NCBI RefSeq assembly: GCF_009650605.1
Contig: NZ_WAJT01000002.1
Coordinates: forward strand, 682,001 to 746,000
Length of the DNA: 64,000 nucleotides
From: Labrenzia sp. CE80
GTDB lineage: Bacteria > Pseudomonadota > Alphaproteobacteria > Rhizobiales > Stappiaceae
Direction: 5' to 3'
A program made the position numbers and the translations under genes. The notes beneath the pieces are model-generated. The model saw nothing but the letters and a program-made list of their open reading frames with translations. It was not told the DNA's origin and did not search any database. Of this stretch, positions 25,929 through 35,086 are shown piece by piece; the first letter of the stretch is position 1, and each line of letters starts with the position of its first letter.

Positions 25929-27596
25929 ATGAGCCAGAAGACCGGTGGAAAGCTTCTCGTCGAGGCCCTGGAACTACATGGCGCGGAGCGGGTGTTCTGT
26001 GTGCCTGGAGAGAGCTACCTGGCCGTTTTGGATGCGCTTCATGATGCCTCTGTTCCTGTAACCATCTGCCGCCAGGAAGGTGGCGCGGCCATGATGGCCG
26101 ATGCCCATGGAAAACTCACCGGCAAGCCGGGCATCTGCATGGTTACGCGCGGGCCTGGCGCGACGAACGCAGCTGCAGGCGTACACGTCGCTATGCAGGA
26201 TTCGACACCGATGATCCTCTTTATCGGCCAGATCGAACGCGGCATGCGTGAGCGCGAGGCCTTTCAGGAGGTCGATTACCGCCAGATGTTCGGCGGTATG
26301 GCGAAATGGGTGGCGGAGATCGACCAAGCTGATCGGGTCCCCGAATTCATTTCCCGTGCTTATCACGTTGCGACATCAGGTCGACCGGGACCGGTGGTCT
26401 TGGCCCTGCCGGAAGACATGCTTGTCGAGATGGCAGATGTCGCTCAGCCAGCGCCTTGGCAGCAGGTCGAAACCCATCCAGGTTTGACGCAAATGGCGGA
26501 CTTGCAAAAGCGTCTCTGGGCAGCGGAACGGCCAATCGCCATTCTGGGCGGCAGCCGTTGGAGTGAAGACGCCGTTGCCGCCTTTACTCGCTTTGCCGAA
26601 CGTTTCGATCTACCGGTCGCTTGCTCTTTCCGTCGGCAGGCGTTGTTCGACAATCTGCATCCCAACTATGCTGGCGATGTTGGCATCGGTATCAATCCCA
26701 AATTGCTTCAACGCATAAAAATGTCTGACCTTATCCTGCTGGTCGGTGGTCGCCTGTCCGAAATGCCAAGCCAGTCATACAGCTTGCTCGACATTCCCCA
26801 GCCTGCGCAGCCCTTGGTGCATGTGCACCCCGATGCGGAAGAACTTGGCCGCGTCTACCGACCGTCGCTCGCGATCCACGCAAGCCCGACAGGGTTCTGC
26901 AAGGCTGTTGAGGGATTGCAGCCTCCCACGGAAGCCAGGAACAAGGGTCAGGCAGAGGAAGCTCATGCGGACTATCTGGCTTGGTCAGGCGCCCGACCGC
27001 CAGTTCCGGGCGTTTTGCAAATGTCCGACGTGATGGAATGGATCGAGGCGAACGTTGCCGATGACGCCATTTTCACAAATGGTGCGGGCAATTTTGCGAC
27101 CTGGGTGCATCGCTTTCACCGGTTCCGCAAGTTTGCAACACAAGCAGCGCCGACCTCTGGTTCGATGGGATATGGCTTACCGGCTGCAGTCGCAGCAAAG
27201 CTCAACTTTCCAGAGCGGGAAACGATCTGTTTCGCCGGCGATGGTTGCTTTCAGATGACCCTGCAGGAGTTTGGCACAGCTTGTCAGGAGGGGGCCGCGA
27301 TTATCGTCGTTCTTGTCGATAATGGGATGTACGGCACGATCCGGATGCATCAGGAGCGCCACTATCCCGGTCGGCCGTCGGGAACGAAATTGGTCAATCC
27401 GGATTTTGCGGCGCTTGCGTCGTCCTATGGGGCTCACGCCGAGACGGTTCATACCTCAGATGAGTTTGGACCGGCGTTTGAACGTGCTCGTGAAAGCGGA
27501 AGACCGGCATTGCTTCACCTCAAGCTCGATCCGGAAGCAATCACTCCTTCCGCCTCGCTCAGCCAAATTCGCGAAGCCGCGCAAGCGAAGAGCTAG
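25929..27596 (+). CDS. Thiamine diphosphate-dependent enzyme, acetolactate synthase large-subunit family
   Basis: 555 residues with the three domains of the ThDP decarboxylase superfamily. The catalytic glutamate is E50 in CRQEGGAAMMADAHGKL; the cofactor and Mg site is GDGCFQMTLQE...VDNGMYG. The N-terminus GGKLLVEALELHGAERVF and the middle domain are IlvB-like. No small regulatory subunit gene adjoins, so it is probably not the housekeeping acetolactate synthase. A 2-oxo acid decarboxylase or carboligase is likely. It ends in the palindrome CTAG, whose bases also form the stop codon of the convergent gene. Confidence 0.8.
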   Translation: MSQKTGGKLLVEALELHGAERVFCVPGESYLAVLDALHDASVPVTICRQEGGAAMMADAHGKLTGKPGICMVTRGPGATNAAAGVHVAMQDSTPMILFIGQIERGMREREAFQEVDYRQMFGGMAKWVAEIDQADRVPEFISRAYHVATSGRPGPVVLALPEDMLVEMADVAQPAPWQQVETHPGLTQMADLQKRLWAAERPIAILGGSRWSEDAVAAFTRFAERFDLPVACSFRRQALFDNLHPNYAGDVGIGINPKLLQRIKMSDLILLVGGRLSEMPSQSYSLLDIPQPAQPLVHVHPDAEELGRVYRPSLAIHASPTGFCKAVEGLQPPTEARNKGQAEEAHADYLAWSGARPPVPGVLQMSDVMEWIEANVADDAIFTNGAGNFATWVHRFHRFRKFATQAAPTSGSMGYGLPAAVAAKLNFPERETICFAGDGCFQMTLQEFGTACQEGAAIIVVLVDNGMYGTIRMHQERHYPGRPSGTKLVNPDFAALASSYGAHAETVHTSDEFGPAFERARESGRPALLHLKLDPEAITPSASLSQIREAAQAKS

Positions 27597-30322
27597 CCAA
27601 CGTCGTCAGCCAGGTCCAGGTCGGTCACTTGCAGGCTGACGTGGGCGACCCCGGGGTCGTCCGGCGCGGTTTCGACATGAAATCCGAGAGCCTGGCACAT
27701 GCTGAGCATGCTTGTGTTTTCTTTCAGAACTTCGCCCTGGATCGTTTCGATACCGTCGGCACGCGCGTATCGGATGATAAGCTTCATAAGGGCCCAGCCG
27801 AGACCAACGCCTTTCAGGCTGGAGCGAACCATGATGGCATACTCACCGCTTTTATGATCCGGGTCGGCGTGCAAGCGAACTACGCCAAGGAGGTCGCCGG
27901 TCTCCGGGTCAATTGCGGCAAATGCCATAGCGCGCGAATAATCAAGTTGTGTCAGCCGCGCCAGGAATCGATGGCTGAAGTCCCGAACTGGTGCGAAGAA
28001 GCGTAGCCGCAGGTCTTCCGCGGAGATCGTCTCAAAGAAGCTCTTGAAGAGGTCTTCGTCCTCAGGCCGAACAGGGCGAACGAAGACTTTTCTTCCGTCT
28101 TTAAGCGATAGCGTGTCTTCCCACTCTTCCGGATAGGGCGCAATGGCGAGACGGGACTTCCCGTCGCGGCCTGGGTGCAGTGCCGGTTCGCCGAGTGTCA
28201 TGCGAGCATCCAGCGCGACAAGACCAGTCTCCTGCGCCACGAGCGGATTGATGTCGAGCTCGAGGATTTCTGGAATGTCGATTGCGATTTGCGAGACTTT
28301 CATCAGGGCAAGTGCCAGAGCCTCGCGATCGAGGGCTGGTCGCGTGCTGGTGCCGTCAATAAGCTTCGCAATTCTGGTGCGATTGATCATGCCGTGCGCC
28401 AGATTGAGGTCGAGCGGCGGTAGCTCGATCGAGATATCCCGGCTATCCTCCACGGATGTCCCGCCATGGCCAAAGACCAGGACGGGTCCGAAGGTAGTGG
28501 TATCTGCCAGACCAACAAACAACTCGATCCCGTGGCGGTCTTCTAGCATGGGGTGCACACTGACCCCTGCAATTCTTGCGTCCGGAAACAACTGGCTGGT
28601 CTGCTGGATAAGCTCGCGGGCAGCCCGCTCGACGCTTTCGGGGGTTTCCAGTCCGAGGCGCACGCCGTCTATCCGGGATTTGAAAGGCAGATCCTGCGAT
28701 ATCAGCTTGACAACACAATGGTTGGCCTTCTTGAAGAACGCCGCTGCGTGGTCGGCTGCTTCTTCCGGCGTGTTGCACAGCCGCGTCGGCATAACAGGCA
28801 GCTGATAGGCTTCCAGTATCTTTGAAACCTCCTGCGGAAACAGCCAGGTTCGGTTTTCCTTCATCGCGTCATCAACGATCGCGCGTGCGGTGTCGGCATC
28901 GGGGATGAAGTCCTGAGGAACACTTGCCGGCGCCGCCATCAGAAAGTCCCGTGACTGCGCATCATGAGCAAGATGCATTATCGAGCGGACGACTTCCGCC
29001 GGGCTGGCATAACAGGGGATACCGGCCTCATCCAGATGACCTCGGGCACTGCCGTCATCGCCAATCAGGCCTGCGACGATCGCCTTGCGCCGTCCGGTCC
29101 GTCGCCGGTTCTCCTTAGCAGCCTCCGCAATGGCACGTCCTATGTCAGCCAGATCTGTGAATGCGCTTGGGGCCTGAAGAACCAGTACGCCGTCGGTAGC
29201 CTTGTCGCTGAGGACGGTGCCAATCGCCGCTTTGAGATCAGCTGGATCGAGTTCCTCGCGCAGGATGATGGGATCGGAGCTCGACCCGGTCTTTTGGCTT
29301 GTTCGGCGATAGGTACCGAGAGCGTAGAGGGTGTTTTCGGAAAGTTCGGCAAGCTTGCCGCCCAGGTCAGACAGACGATCCGCGGCCAGGCTGGCCAGGC
29401 TCCTGCCGTTCGATAGGATCGTCAGTGCGTCAAATTGAGGAACGCGCACGCGCGCAAGGGTTTCGACGGCCTCGAACATTTCGTCGAGGTCACTGACACG
29501 CATGATGCCTGCTCGGCGGAACGCCGCATCATAAACCAGGTCCGGATCAGCAAGGCGACCTGCGTGTGTGAGGCCGCTGCCGCTGGTGTCATGGCTCCGT
29601 CCCGATCGGATCATGACAACGGGTTTGCTGCGCGCTGCCGCTCTAGCAGCTGACAGAAATTTGCGCGGACTGGAAATTGCCTCCGCATGAAGAAGAATGG
29701 CACGTGTCCGGTAGTCTTGCGCAAAATAGTCGACGAGGTCGCCGATATCGGCGTCCATGCGCTCACCTAGTGAGACAACAGCGGAGAAGCCGGTCTTGTG
29801 CGCGCTGGCCCAGGAAAGGGTTGCATTCAAGACGGCACCAGAGCGCGCGATGAAGGCAATGTCGCCCGATGCCGGCGACTTGGCGCTGAGAAGGCAGTCC
29901 AGGCCCAGTGCCGGGACGGCAAGTCCAAGACTGCCAGGGCCAATTATGCGAAGCCGCGCGCAGCGAGCAGCTTCCCGGCAAGCCTGAACCAACGCCTCCG
30001 GCCAGGCCTCGTATCCAGGAGACAAAAGCACGACAGCTTTTGTTCCACGCCGCGCCAGATCAGCGATCAGCTCCGGCGTCGTTTCTGCCGCACTCAGACA
30101 GACCGCAAGATCCGGAGCTGTTGGCAGGTTCTCGAGGTCGACGTGATTGCCTGCCAAAGCAGTGGCCAAGTCAGGCAATCCGACAAGATAGAGAGATTGT
30201 TTCCAGCCTGATGCGGGGAGGGTTCTTGAAAGGTGCTCCAGAACCTTTTCGCCATGCCGTGATGGTCCGATCAGGGCCAGTGAGCCAGGGGCAAAGAAGC
30301 CGTCGAGGTTTTTGATGGTCAC
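27593..30322 (-). CDS. ADP-forming acyl-CoA synthetase fused to GNAT acetyltransferase (Pat-type)
   Basis: 909 residues. The order is CoA-binding Rossmann domain (about 8-130), succinyl-CoA-ligase-like domains (about 140-450), ATP-grasp domain (about 480-700, with LDINPLVAQE near its end), then a GNAT domain (about 745-890) with the acetyl-CoA loop VRSSLKGVGLGWALMKLIIR. In Salmonella Pat and relatives this architecture acetylates and silences acetyl-CoA synthetase, with the NDP-forming part often inactive. The usual active-site histidine cannot be judged with certainty here. It probably follows the universal stress protein gene in one transcription unit, with a hairpin between them. Confidence 0.85.
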   Translation of the reverse strand: MTIKNLDGFFAPGSLALIGPSRHGEKVLEHLSRTLPASGWKQSLYLVGLPDLATALAGNHVDLENLPTAPDLAVCLSAAETTPELIADLARRGTKAVVLLSPGYEAWPEALVQACREAARCARLRIIGPGSLGLAVPALGLDCLLSAKSPASGDIAFIARSGAVLNATLSWASAHKTGFSAVVSLGERMDADIGDLVDYFAQDYRTRAILLHAEAISSPRKFLSAARAAARSKPVVMIRSGRSHDTSGSGLTHAGRLADPDLVYDAAFRRAGIMRVSDLDEMFEAVETLARVRVPQFDALTILSNGRSLASLAADRLSDLGGKLAELSENTLYALGTYRRTSQKTGSSSDPIILREELDPADLKAAIGTVLSDKATDGVLVLQAPSAFTDLADIGRAIAEAAKENRRRTGRRKAIVAGLIGDDGSARGHLDEAGIPCYASPAEVVRSIMHLAHDAQSRDFLMAAPASVPQDFIPDADTARAIVDDAMKENRTWLFPQEVSKILEAYQLPVMPTRLCNTPEEAADHAAAFFKKANHCVVKLISQDLPFKSRIDGVRLGLETPESVERAARELIQQTSQLFPDARIAGVSVHPMLEDRHGIELFVGLADTTTFGPVLVFGHGGTSVEDSRDISIELPPLDLNLAHGMINRTRIAKLIDGTSTRPALDREALALALMKVSQIAIDIPEILELDINPLVAQETGLVALDARMTLGEPALHPGRDGKSRLAIAPYPEEWEDTLSLKDGRKVFVRPVRPEDEDLFKSFFETISAEDLRLRFFAPVRDFSHRFLARLTQLDYSRAMAFAAIDPETGDLLGVVRLHADPDHKSGEYAIMVRSSLKGVGLGWALMKLIIRYARADGIETIQGEVLKENTSMLSMCQALGFHVETAPDDPGVAHVSLQVTDLDLADDVG

Positions 30323-30399
30323 GCCGTCGTTCTCCGTGGGAGCTTCAAAAAGCCTGACACGGAAAGAAAGAAATTTGAATGAAGGTGAGAAGGAAATTG

Positions 30400-30440
30400 G
30401 TCAGCCTCCACAGCGGGGAGATCTCGCCCTGGAGGCTGAC
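30400..30440 (-). terminator. Hairpin after universal stress protein gene
   Basis: An 11-base perfect stem gtcagcctcca / tggaggctgac with a 19-base loop lies just after the Usp stop codon and before the acyl-CoA synthetase start. The minus-strand tail (CAATTTCC) is a weak T-tract, so read-through is plausible. Confidence 0.55.
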
Positions 30441-30448
30441 TGTCTGGA

Positions 30449-31279
30449 CTAGTGAGCCATCAAAACCGGAACGGTCATGGCCTGCAGGATTTCCCGTGTG
30501 GCGCCGCCAAAGAGAAACTCGCGCATCCGGCTGTGTCCGTAGCCACCCATGACGACGAGGTCGTTGCCATTGTCTGAGACATAGTTGAGCAACGTATCAG
30601 CGACCCGGGTCTGAGGATTGGTGATGACGTCAATCGTCACATCAAGATCGTGCCGCGCCAAGTAGGTGGCGATCTCGGCTCCGGGCTGACTATCTTCAGT
30701 GACGTTCTTTTCGACCACCAGCACCGTGATCTTCTCGGCTTTGTCCAGTATCGGAAGCGCTGCGTGGACAGCACGTGTCGCTGTGGAGCTGCCGTCCCAA
30801 CCAATCACGACGTTCTTGGCTTCGGACTGTGCGACGCCGATGTAGGGAACGATCAGAACCGGCACGCCGCTTTCGAACAGAACTGTTTCAATCAGAAGCT
30901 CGCGCATGGGCTCGAGGGCGTCGGGGTTTTCCTGCCCAATAACAACAAGATCCGTTGTGCGGCAATGCTGAAGCAGTCCTTCGAGGGGGCCTCCGGTCAA
31001 AACATCTGCAACTCGGCTTTCAGTCTTCACTGCGGCGACGCGGGCAAGCTCGTCGAAGCTCTTTTGTGCGTCTTTTGCAGCTCCAACGGCCTGTTCGCTT
31101 GCGGCTTGCAGGTAGTCAACTGGCATCGGTGCAGCCGCGAATGCAGGAACCACCGGTTCGAAGGTAATTGACAAACCCGTTACATGGGCATCGTTGTTGG
31201 CAGCAAGGTCGATCGCATATTTCGCGGCCGGTTGGGATCCTGAGAGATCCACAATTGTCACGATATCCTTCAAAGCCAT
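30449..31279 (-). CDS. Tandem-domain universal stress protein
   Basis: 276 residues with two UspA domains. The first begins KDIVTIVDLSGSQPAAKYAI; the second begins VVIGWDGSSTATRAVHAALP and ends in the nucleotide-binding motif GGYGHSRMREFLFGGATREI. It probably binds ATP and helps survival under stress. Upstream in-frame codons exist, but GGAGGT seven bases before the ATG fixes the start. It stands just upstream of the Pat-type gene, which suggests a link with energy or acetate stress. Confidence 0.88.
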   Translation of the reverse strand: MALKDIVTIVDLSGSQPAAKYAIDLAANNDAHVTGLSITFEPVVPAFAAAPMPVDYLQAASEQAVGAAKDAQKSFDELARVAAVKTESRVADVLTGGPLEGLLQHCRTTDLVVIGQENPDALEPMRELLIETVLFESGVPVLIVPYIGVAQSEAKNVVIGWDGSSTATRAVHAALPILDKAEKITVLVVEKNVTEDSQPGAEIATYLARHDLDVTIDVITNPQTRVADTLLNYVSDNGNDLVVMGGYGHSRMREFLFGGATREILQAMTVPVLMAH

Positions 31280-31412
31280 GGTCGTACCTCCATTTAGAAA
31301 ACTGGGCGTATGCCCTTGTGAAAACACCCTATGCAGGAAACGTGAGCGTTACATTGAGGCGTATCAACCAGTTAGTGAATGAGTAGCTCGTATTGGTTTT
31401 GGTATGAATCTG

Positions 31413-31952
31413 TCAGGCAATTGCGCAAGCGGTGAAACGGTAAACGTCTCCGCCCGGTAAAATGGCTCGCGGGCCATCAGTCCAAAGCCGACCGCCGAGC
31501 CGGCGTGCAATCGTCTGAGATCGATGATTGTCGGGATGAACTTCTGCGATTGCTTCTTGCCACCCCATTGGGCCAAAGAGCCATTGGTTCACAGCTTGAG
31601 CGGCTTCAAACGCAATGCCTTTGCCTTCTGCCGCATCTGACCAAATCGTCCAACTGAGTTCGGGCAGCTGTTCGTCTGCAAGCTGGAAAGGTCCGACGTG
31701 ACCGAGCGCCTCACTGCTCATCCTGTCTGTGATCGTGAACCTACCAAAGCCGCGCAATGCCCAGTGACCGATCATGCTGGCGAATTTCTCAAAGACGGCA
31801 TGCTCAGGCTTTACACCGCCGGTGAAGGCAGTGCGGTGAGATGTGGCGTAGGCGAGGAAAGCGGGAAAGTCCGATGGCGAAGGCCCCCTCAGCAATAGCC
31901 TTTGCGTTTCCAAAACCGGAGCTCCAGTCAGTGTTGGCAAACTCATTTCCAT
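31413..31952 (-). CDS. GNAT-family N-acetyltransferase
   Basis: 179 residues, RimJ-type GNAT. Visible motifs are VLETQRLLLRGPSPSDFPAF at the N-terminus, ELSWTIWSDAAEGKGIAFEA (acetyl-CoA loop region) and EVHPDNHRSQTIARRLGGRL (motif B). The substrate is not predictable; ribosomal protein, amino acid or drug acetylation are all possible. GGAAGGGTC precedes the ATG; a second Met two codons later is an alternative. Confidence 0.85.
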   Translation of the reverse strand: MEMSLPTLTGAPVLETQRLLLRGPSPSDFPAFLAYATSHRTAFTGGVKPEHAVFEKFASMIGHWALRGFGRFTITDRMSSEALGHVGPFQLADEQLPELSWTIWSDAAEGKGIAFEAAQAVNQWLFGPMGWQEAIAEVHPDNHRSQTIARRLGGRLWTDGPRAILPGGDVYRFTACAIA

Positions 31953-32024
31953 GGGCGAGACCCTTCCTGAGTTGACGCGTAAATCCTGCAGAAAACCAAT
32001 TTTACCAAAGGCTCGAGGCAGATA

Positions 32025-33185
32025 TTAAACCGCCTTCATGACCTCGCGGGCGATAATCAGGCGCTGCACCTCCGAAGTGCCCTCGTAGATCGTCGTGATC
32101 CTGGCGTCACGGGCATAGCGCTCGAGAGGATAGTCCTTGATGTAGCCAGCGCCGCCGTGAAGTTGCAACGCTGTATAGGTTGCCTTCTGGGCGGCTTCGG
32201 AAGCAAAAAGCTTTGCCATGGACGCTTCCTTGGAAAAGGCCTTGCCTGAATCCTTGAGCGCTGCGGCCTGATGGATAAGCAATTTTGCCGCCTCCAGTTC
32301 CGTTTCCCGGTCCGCGACCAACCATTGTAGTCCCTGCATGTCTGCAAGGGGGCGACCGAACTGTTCTCTTTCCTTGATGTAGGCTTTGCCTGCAGCCATC
32401 GCCTTTCGGGCAACGCCAAGAGCAAGAGCGGCTATCCCGATACGTCCACCGGCCAACTCGCCAACGGCAATACGAAACCCCTCATTTTCTTGGCCCATCA
32501 TTGCCGTTGCCGGGACGCGGCAATCTTGAAAGAGGACTTCATTGGTAGCGGAGCCAGTCTGCCCCATCTTCTTTTCCGCCTTGCCAATCACAAGACCAGG
32601 CGTTCCGGCCTCGACAAGAAAGCAGGAGATGCCCTTGCCTTTGGGAGCGTCAGGATCGGTCACCGCCCAAACCACAAAGACGCCGGCATATTCAGCGGAG
32701 CTGATGTAGAGCTTTGATCCGTTGAGGACGTAATGATTACCGTCCTTCACCGCCCGGGTTTTCATTGATGAGGGATCAGATCCAGCGCTGGATTCCGTCA
32801 GGCAAAAACCGCCGGCGGCATATCTGCCGTCCGTCAGTCGCGGAAGGTACCGTTCTTTTTGCTCTTCTGAACCAACGGCCTGAATAACCTCGCCGACCAT
32901 GTTGGTGACCGAAACGGTGACGGCGGTGGAGGCGCACCCTTGAGCAAGGGCTTCTACCGCGAGCGCAAAGCCGATGGTGCCAGCTTCGGTTCCACCATAC
33001 TCCGAGGATAGATTGAGACCCATGAAGCCGTTTTCAGCAAGCGTCTGCAAATTGGCCAGAAACTCCGTGCGCCCCTCACCATTGTCCAACCGCTCTGCCA
33101 GCGGCTCCAGCTTGTCAATCGCAAGCTTGTTGGCCGTATCGGCGATCATCCGCTGTTCTTCGGAGAAGCTGAAGTCCATCGACAT
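32025..33185 (-). CDS. Acyl-CoA dehydrogenase
   Basis: 386 residues, FAD-dependent; it oxidises an acyl-CoA to the trans-2-enoyl-CoA and passes electrons to ETF. CLTESSAGSDPSSMKTRA binds the flavin and acyl chain, GGAGYIKDYPLERYARDARI precedes the catalytic glutamate in TTIYEGTSEVQRLIIARE, and the length fits short/branched-chain dehydrogenases. Chain-length preference is unknown. The frame extends further upstream, but AAGGGATGGAAA precedes the ATG at 33185. It is divergent from the DctB-like kinase. Confidence 0.88.
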   Translation of the reverse strand: MSMDFSFSEEQRMIADTANKLAIDKLEPLAERLDNGEGRTEFLANLQTLAENGFMGLNLSSEYGGTEAGTIGFALAVEALAQGCASTAVTVSVTNMVGEVIQAVGSEEQKERYLPRLTDGRYAAGGFCLTESSAGSDPSSMKTRAVKDGNHYVLNGSKLYISSAEYAGVFVVWAVTDPDAPKGKGISCFLVEAGTPGLVIGKAEKKMGQTGSATNEVLFQDCRVPATAMMGQENEGFRIAVGELAGGRIGIAALALGVARKAMAAGKAYIKEREQFGRPLADMQGLQWLVADRETELEAAKLLIHQAAALKDSGKAFSKEASMAKLFASEAAQKATYTALQLHGGAGYIKDYPLERYARDARITTIYEGTSEVQRLIIAREVMKAV

Positions 33186-33292
33186 TTTCCATCCCTTGAT
33201 CTTATGGCAGCAAACTAGCTTTGCGCAGGCAGATTTGTCCATGTTGACGGGAACGGTTTGCGGCAGAGCAGCAAAAAGGAGATAAGGACAGC

Positions 33293-35086
33293 ATGTCGAC
33301 CCGATTGCTTCTTATTGCGCTTCCTCCAATCGCTTTGTTGCTGATTGCATCGCTGCTTGTGCAGCTGATGGTGGAGCGGGATCAGGAGGCCGTGGATCAA
33401 AAGGCGGCCGAGCGGCTTACCCTTTATCGCCAAACCATTCTCGGTGAATACGAGAAATACCGTTATTTGCCATACATGTTGGCCCGCGACCCCAGAGCGA
33501 CCGTCGTTCTGAACATGGGCAGACCGACCGAGTCGGCGAACCGGTTTCTAGAAGAAGTGGCGGAAAAGTCCGGTGCGGATCTTCTCTTTCTCATGGATCG
33601 GCAGGGCCGGACGCTGGCGTCCAGCAACTGGCGCGATGAGTTATCTCTCGTCGGGCAGAGCTATGCTTACCGTCCCTATTTTCATACCGCACTAACTGGC
33701 AATGAAGGGCAGTTCTTCGCGATTGGTGCAACACTTGGTGAACCGGGGCTCTTTTTATCGCTGCCATCTCCAGTTAGCGGCGAGCCCGACGGCGTCGCGG
33801 TGGTTAAGGTGGATATGGAACCTTTGGAGCAGGCTTGGGCAAAGGGGGGCGAAACAGTTTTTGCATCGGATGCCAACGGAGTGATTTTTTTGGCTTCGGT
33901 CGCTGATTGGCGCTATCGAACCTTGCAAGAACTCTCCGACGAAGTGCGAAGCCAAATCACGGCGACACGCCAATACGCCGATCAGCCTTTGGCCGCTCTG
34001 TCGCAAAACCCGCTGGGTAACGAGAAGGTGGTGGCAGTCGATGGACGTACCTACCGCCATAACTCTGCTCAGGTCGGATTGCTCGGCTGGACGCTCCACT
34101 TTCTTGTGCCGATTGAAGAAACTCGAAAGAACATTTGGCCAATCTGGGCATCCGCGATTGGCCTCAGCCTGCTCTACTTCGTGGGTTTGCTGGTTCAAAG
34201 AGGACGTGTCCTGCGTCGAGCCTCGGCCCGTTTGCGGAAGGAGTCACAGGGGCTGCGGGAGTTGAACCAACGGTTGGTAGATGAGGTTGACGAGCGTCGG
34301 CGTGTTGAAGAAGAGCTGAGAAACGCGCAAAGGCGCCTCGCACGTTCTAGCCGCCTTGCAGCGGTGGGGCAGATGTCTGCAGCAGTTGCGCATGAGCTGA
34401 ATCAGCCGTTGGCCGCGCTGCGCATGTTTGTAGCCGGTGCGCGAAAGTTCCTTGAGAGTGGCAATGTTCTTGCCGTCGAAGATAACCTTAAAGAGATCGA
34501 TTCTCTCCAACACCGGATGGCAACCCTGACCCAGGAGCTCAAGCGCTTCGCTCGGCCCGCAGAGAGCCGGATTGAGATGGTCGACTTGAAGAATTGTATT
34601 TCTGCGGCCGAAAAGATCGCGCGCTCGCGCTTTGAAGAGGACGGCGTCAACTTGCATCAACGACTGCCGGATGGACCGCTCAAACTGGAGACCGCTCCGT
34701 TGAAAGTCGAACAGGTGCTCGTGAATCTGCTCAGAAACGGCGCCGACTCCGCGGCAAAGGTGGAAGACGGGGAAGTCATTCTCGAAGTCGACCGAAAGGT
34801 CGGGAGCGTTGTTGTCAGCGTCTCCGACAATGGCGCTGGGGTACCTTCAGATCTTCGCGAAAAAATCTTCGACCCGTTTTTCACCACCAAGCTGAGCAAT
34901 GGCGGTTTGGGTCTTGGCCTGTCCATATCCGACCGTATTGCCGAGGATCTCGGAGGGTCATTGCAAGTGAAGCCGAACGCAACTGGCGGGGCAACCTTCC
35001 TGTTTACTCTGCCTGCTCCGGAGGGGGCCGTGCGTGACAGAACGCTGGAAGCTGAAACCGCGGTTCTGGAGCTAGAAACCGAATGA
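33293..35086 (+). CDS. DctB-like membrane sensor histidine kinase
   Basis: 597 residues. Two membrane helices (about 4-25 and 283-303) enclose a periplasmic sensor of the DctB (double PAS/Cache) size with ADLLFLMDRQGRTLASSNW. A coiled-coil linker leads to the phospho-acceptor in AVAHELNQPLAALRMFVAGA, then LLRNGADSA, NGAGVP and GGLGLGLSIS of the ATPase domain. In DctB systems the kinase senses C4-dicarboxylates. AAGGAGATAAGG precedes the ATG. Its stop overlaps the start of the response regulator gene, so the pair is translationally coupled. Confidence 0.88.
   Translation: MSTRLLLIALPPIALLLIASLLVQLMVERDQEAVDQKAAERLTLYRQTILGEYEKYRYLPYMLARDPRATVVLNMGRPTESANRFLEEVAEKSGADLLFLMDRQGRTLASSNWRDELSLVGQSYAYRPYFHTALTGNEGQFFAIGATLGEPGLFLSLPSPVSGEPDGVAVVKVDMEPLEQAWAKGGETVFASDANGVIFLASVADWRYRTLQELSDEVRSQITATRQYADQPLAALSQNPLGNEKVVAVDGRTYRHNSAQVGLLGWTLHFLVPIEETRKNIWPIWASAIGLSLLYFVGLLVQRGRVLRRASARLRKESQGLRELNQRLVDEVDERRRVEEELRNAQRRLARSSRLAAVGQMSAAVAHELNQPLAALRMFVAGARKFLESGNVLAVEDNLKEIDSLQHRMATLTQELKRFARPAESRIEMVDLKNCISAAEKIARSRFEEDGVNLHQRLPDGPLKLETAPLKVEQVLVNLLRNGADSAAKVEDGEVILEVDRKVGSVVVSVSDNGAGVPSDLREKIFDPFFTTKLSNGGLGLGLSISDRIAEDLGGSLQVKPNATGGATFLFTLPAPEGAVRDRTLEAETAVLELETE

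Noticed and set aside
28143..28805. Plus-strand frame of about 220 codons inside the acyl-CoA synthetase/GNAT gene
   Set aside because: Composition is Ser/Arg/Pro rich as expected for the opposite strand of a GC-rich gene; the minus-strand protein has continuous family motifs.
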